NCBI GenBank assembly: GCA_903919625.1
Contig: CAIXIZ010000373.1
Coordinates: 1-5,590 of the forward strand
Source: an uncultured Verrucomicrobiota bacterium
Lineage (GTDB): Bacteria; Verrucomicrobiota; Verrucomicrobiia; Opitutales; Opitutaceae
Length of the DNA stretch: 5,590 bases
Direction of reading: 5' to 3'
Positions 4,845 through 5,590 of the stretch are shown here, piece by piece. How positions within the stretch are numbered: the first letter of the stretch is position 1; each line of letters opens with the position of its first letter. The translations under genes were made by a program, and so were the position numbers. The notes under the pieces are model-generated. The model saw only the letters and a program-made list of their open reading frames with translations. It had not been told where the DNA came from and did not search any database.

Positions 4845-5590
4845 CCTCGCCCGCAGCCTCCGGCAGGGTTGGCTGCCGCCATTTTGCCCATCGCAAGGCA
4901 AGCGTGGGCAGCACGAGGAGATTCAGGGCGGTTGAGGTGATGAGACCGCCGAGGATAACCTGGGCCATCGGTCCCTCGATTTCCCGGCCCGCCTCGCCGC
5001 TCCCCAACGCCAACGGCAGCAGGCCGAGGGCGGTGACCGACGCCGTCATTAAAATGGGGATGAGCCGTTCGGATGCGCCGCGAATCGCGGTCGCCAGATT
5101 CCAGGTCTGCTCCTCTTCATTCACCAAATGCTCATAATGCGAGATGAGCATGATGGCATTGCGCGTGGTGATGCCGAAAAGAGTCACAAAACCCACCTGC
5201 GCGCCCATCGAAAGCGCCCCGCCGCCGAACAGGCTGCTGACATAGACCGCCAGCACGCCGCCCGCGAGCGCCAGCGGCATGTTGAGCAGCACCAGCATCA
5301 GGTTTCGCCAGTGACCGAGCACGACCGAAAGCAGCAACAGGATGCCGACAAACGCAATGGCCCCGTGCAGGATCAGCTCCCGGGTCGCGGCTTGCTGGGC
5401 CTGGGCGGCGCCGGCAAATTCAAAATACATCCCGGTCGGCAGCGTGATTTTTTTGGCCAGCGCCGCGCGCATCTCCACCACGAAGGATTGTACATCCTGT
5501 CCGGCCGGCGGGGCACAGGTCACGGTCTGCCGCCGCCGGGCGCCGTCGTGCAGGATCGAGGAGCGCCCGCTGGTCAGAAAGACATCCGCA
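4837..5590 (-). CDS. Heavy-metal efflux RND transporter (CusA/CzcA-like), C-terminal part (5' truncated)
   Basis: The last 250 residues of an RND pump; the start lies beyond the window. Family members have about 1,030-1,050 residues, so roughly the final quarter is seen. It begins in the periplasmic docking/porter region (GRSSILHDGARRR, then VTCAPPAGQDVQSFVVEM) and continues with membrane segments near 76-94, 97-119, 128-151, 178-196 and 207-233, fitting TM8-TM12. The marks of the heavy-metal subfamily are GFVTLFGITTRNAIMLISHY (133-152), the GASERLIPILMTASVTALGLLPLAL block (171-195) and GREIEGPMAQVILGGLITST (201-220). These proton-driven pumps of the inner membrane export metal ions or organic compounds through a periplasmic adaptor and an outer-membrane channel; the substrate cannot be told from this part. 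Partner genes, if present, would lie upstream, beyond 5590. The stop codon (4839-4837) is inside the end of the convergent TPR gene. Confidence 0.92.
   Translation of the reverse strand, partial: ADVFLTSGRSSILHDGARRRQTVTCAPPAGQDVQSFVVEMRAALAKKITLPTGMYFEFAGAAQAQQAATRELILHGAIAFVGILLLLSVVLGHWRNLMLVLLNMPLALAGGVLAVYVSSLFGGGALSMGAQVGFVTLFGITTRNAIMLISHYEHLVNEEEQTWNLATAIRGASERLIPILMTASVTALGLLPLALGSGEAGREIEGPMAQVILGGLITSTALNLLVLPTLALRWAKWRQPTLPEAAGEAT

Noticed and set aside
4089..4901. A 270-codon open frame on the minus strand opposite the TPR gene
   Set aside because: It lies antisense to a clear signal-peptide and TPR coding sequence, shows no recognisable domain, and long antisense frames are common in GC-rich codon-biased DNA.

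Overview
The window is GC-rich bacterial DNA with dense coding, short gaps and no RNA genes, mobile elements or CRISPR arrays that I can see. The protein styles suggest a Verrucomicrobiota-like bacterium, perhaps an Opitutaceae relative: a small NIPSNAP lipoprotein, a DUF2062 membrane protein, a CNMT-like methyltransferase and high GC. This placement is inference from style only; no marker gene is present. Most genes show no clear Shine-Dalgarno sequence.

Layout. (1) Positions 1-2645, + strand: a four-gene run that looks like one operon for membrane-lipid modification. It holds the C-terminal end of a cyclopropane-fatty-acid (CFA) synthase-type methyltransferase cut by the window edge, a four-helix membrane protein resembling DUF1475, a DUF1295 (steroid 5-alpha-reductase/ICMT-like) membrane protein, and a second CFA-fold methyltransferase that most resembles the coclaurine N-methyltransferase-like (CNMT-like) branch. 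The last two genes overlap by 7 nt. A 12-bp perfect inverted repeat lies just after the last stop codon. (2) Positions 2775-3203, - strand: a NIPSNAP-domain lipoprotein, convergent with the operon. (3) Positions 3392-4844, + strand: a DUF2062 membrane protein, then an exported TPR protein whose C-terminal two thirds resembles the RMDN family. (4) Positions 4837-5590, - strand: the C-terminal quarter of a heavy-metal-type RND efflux transporter (CusA/CzcA-like), whose stop codon overlaps the end of the TPR gene and whose 5' part lies outside the window.

How they may work together. The first block joins two SAM-dependent methyltransferases of the unsaturated-fatty-acid-modifying superfamily with two small integral membrane proteins, one of a reductase-like fold. 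That fits a pathway that methylates and then modifies or reduces acyl chains in phospholipids (cyclopropane, methyl-branched or furan-type products), but the product cannot be read from the sequence. The remaining genes have no evident functional link to this block or to each other.
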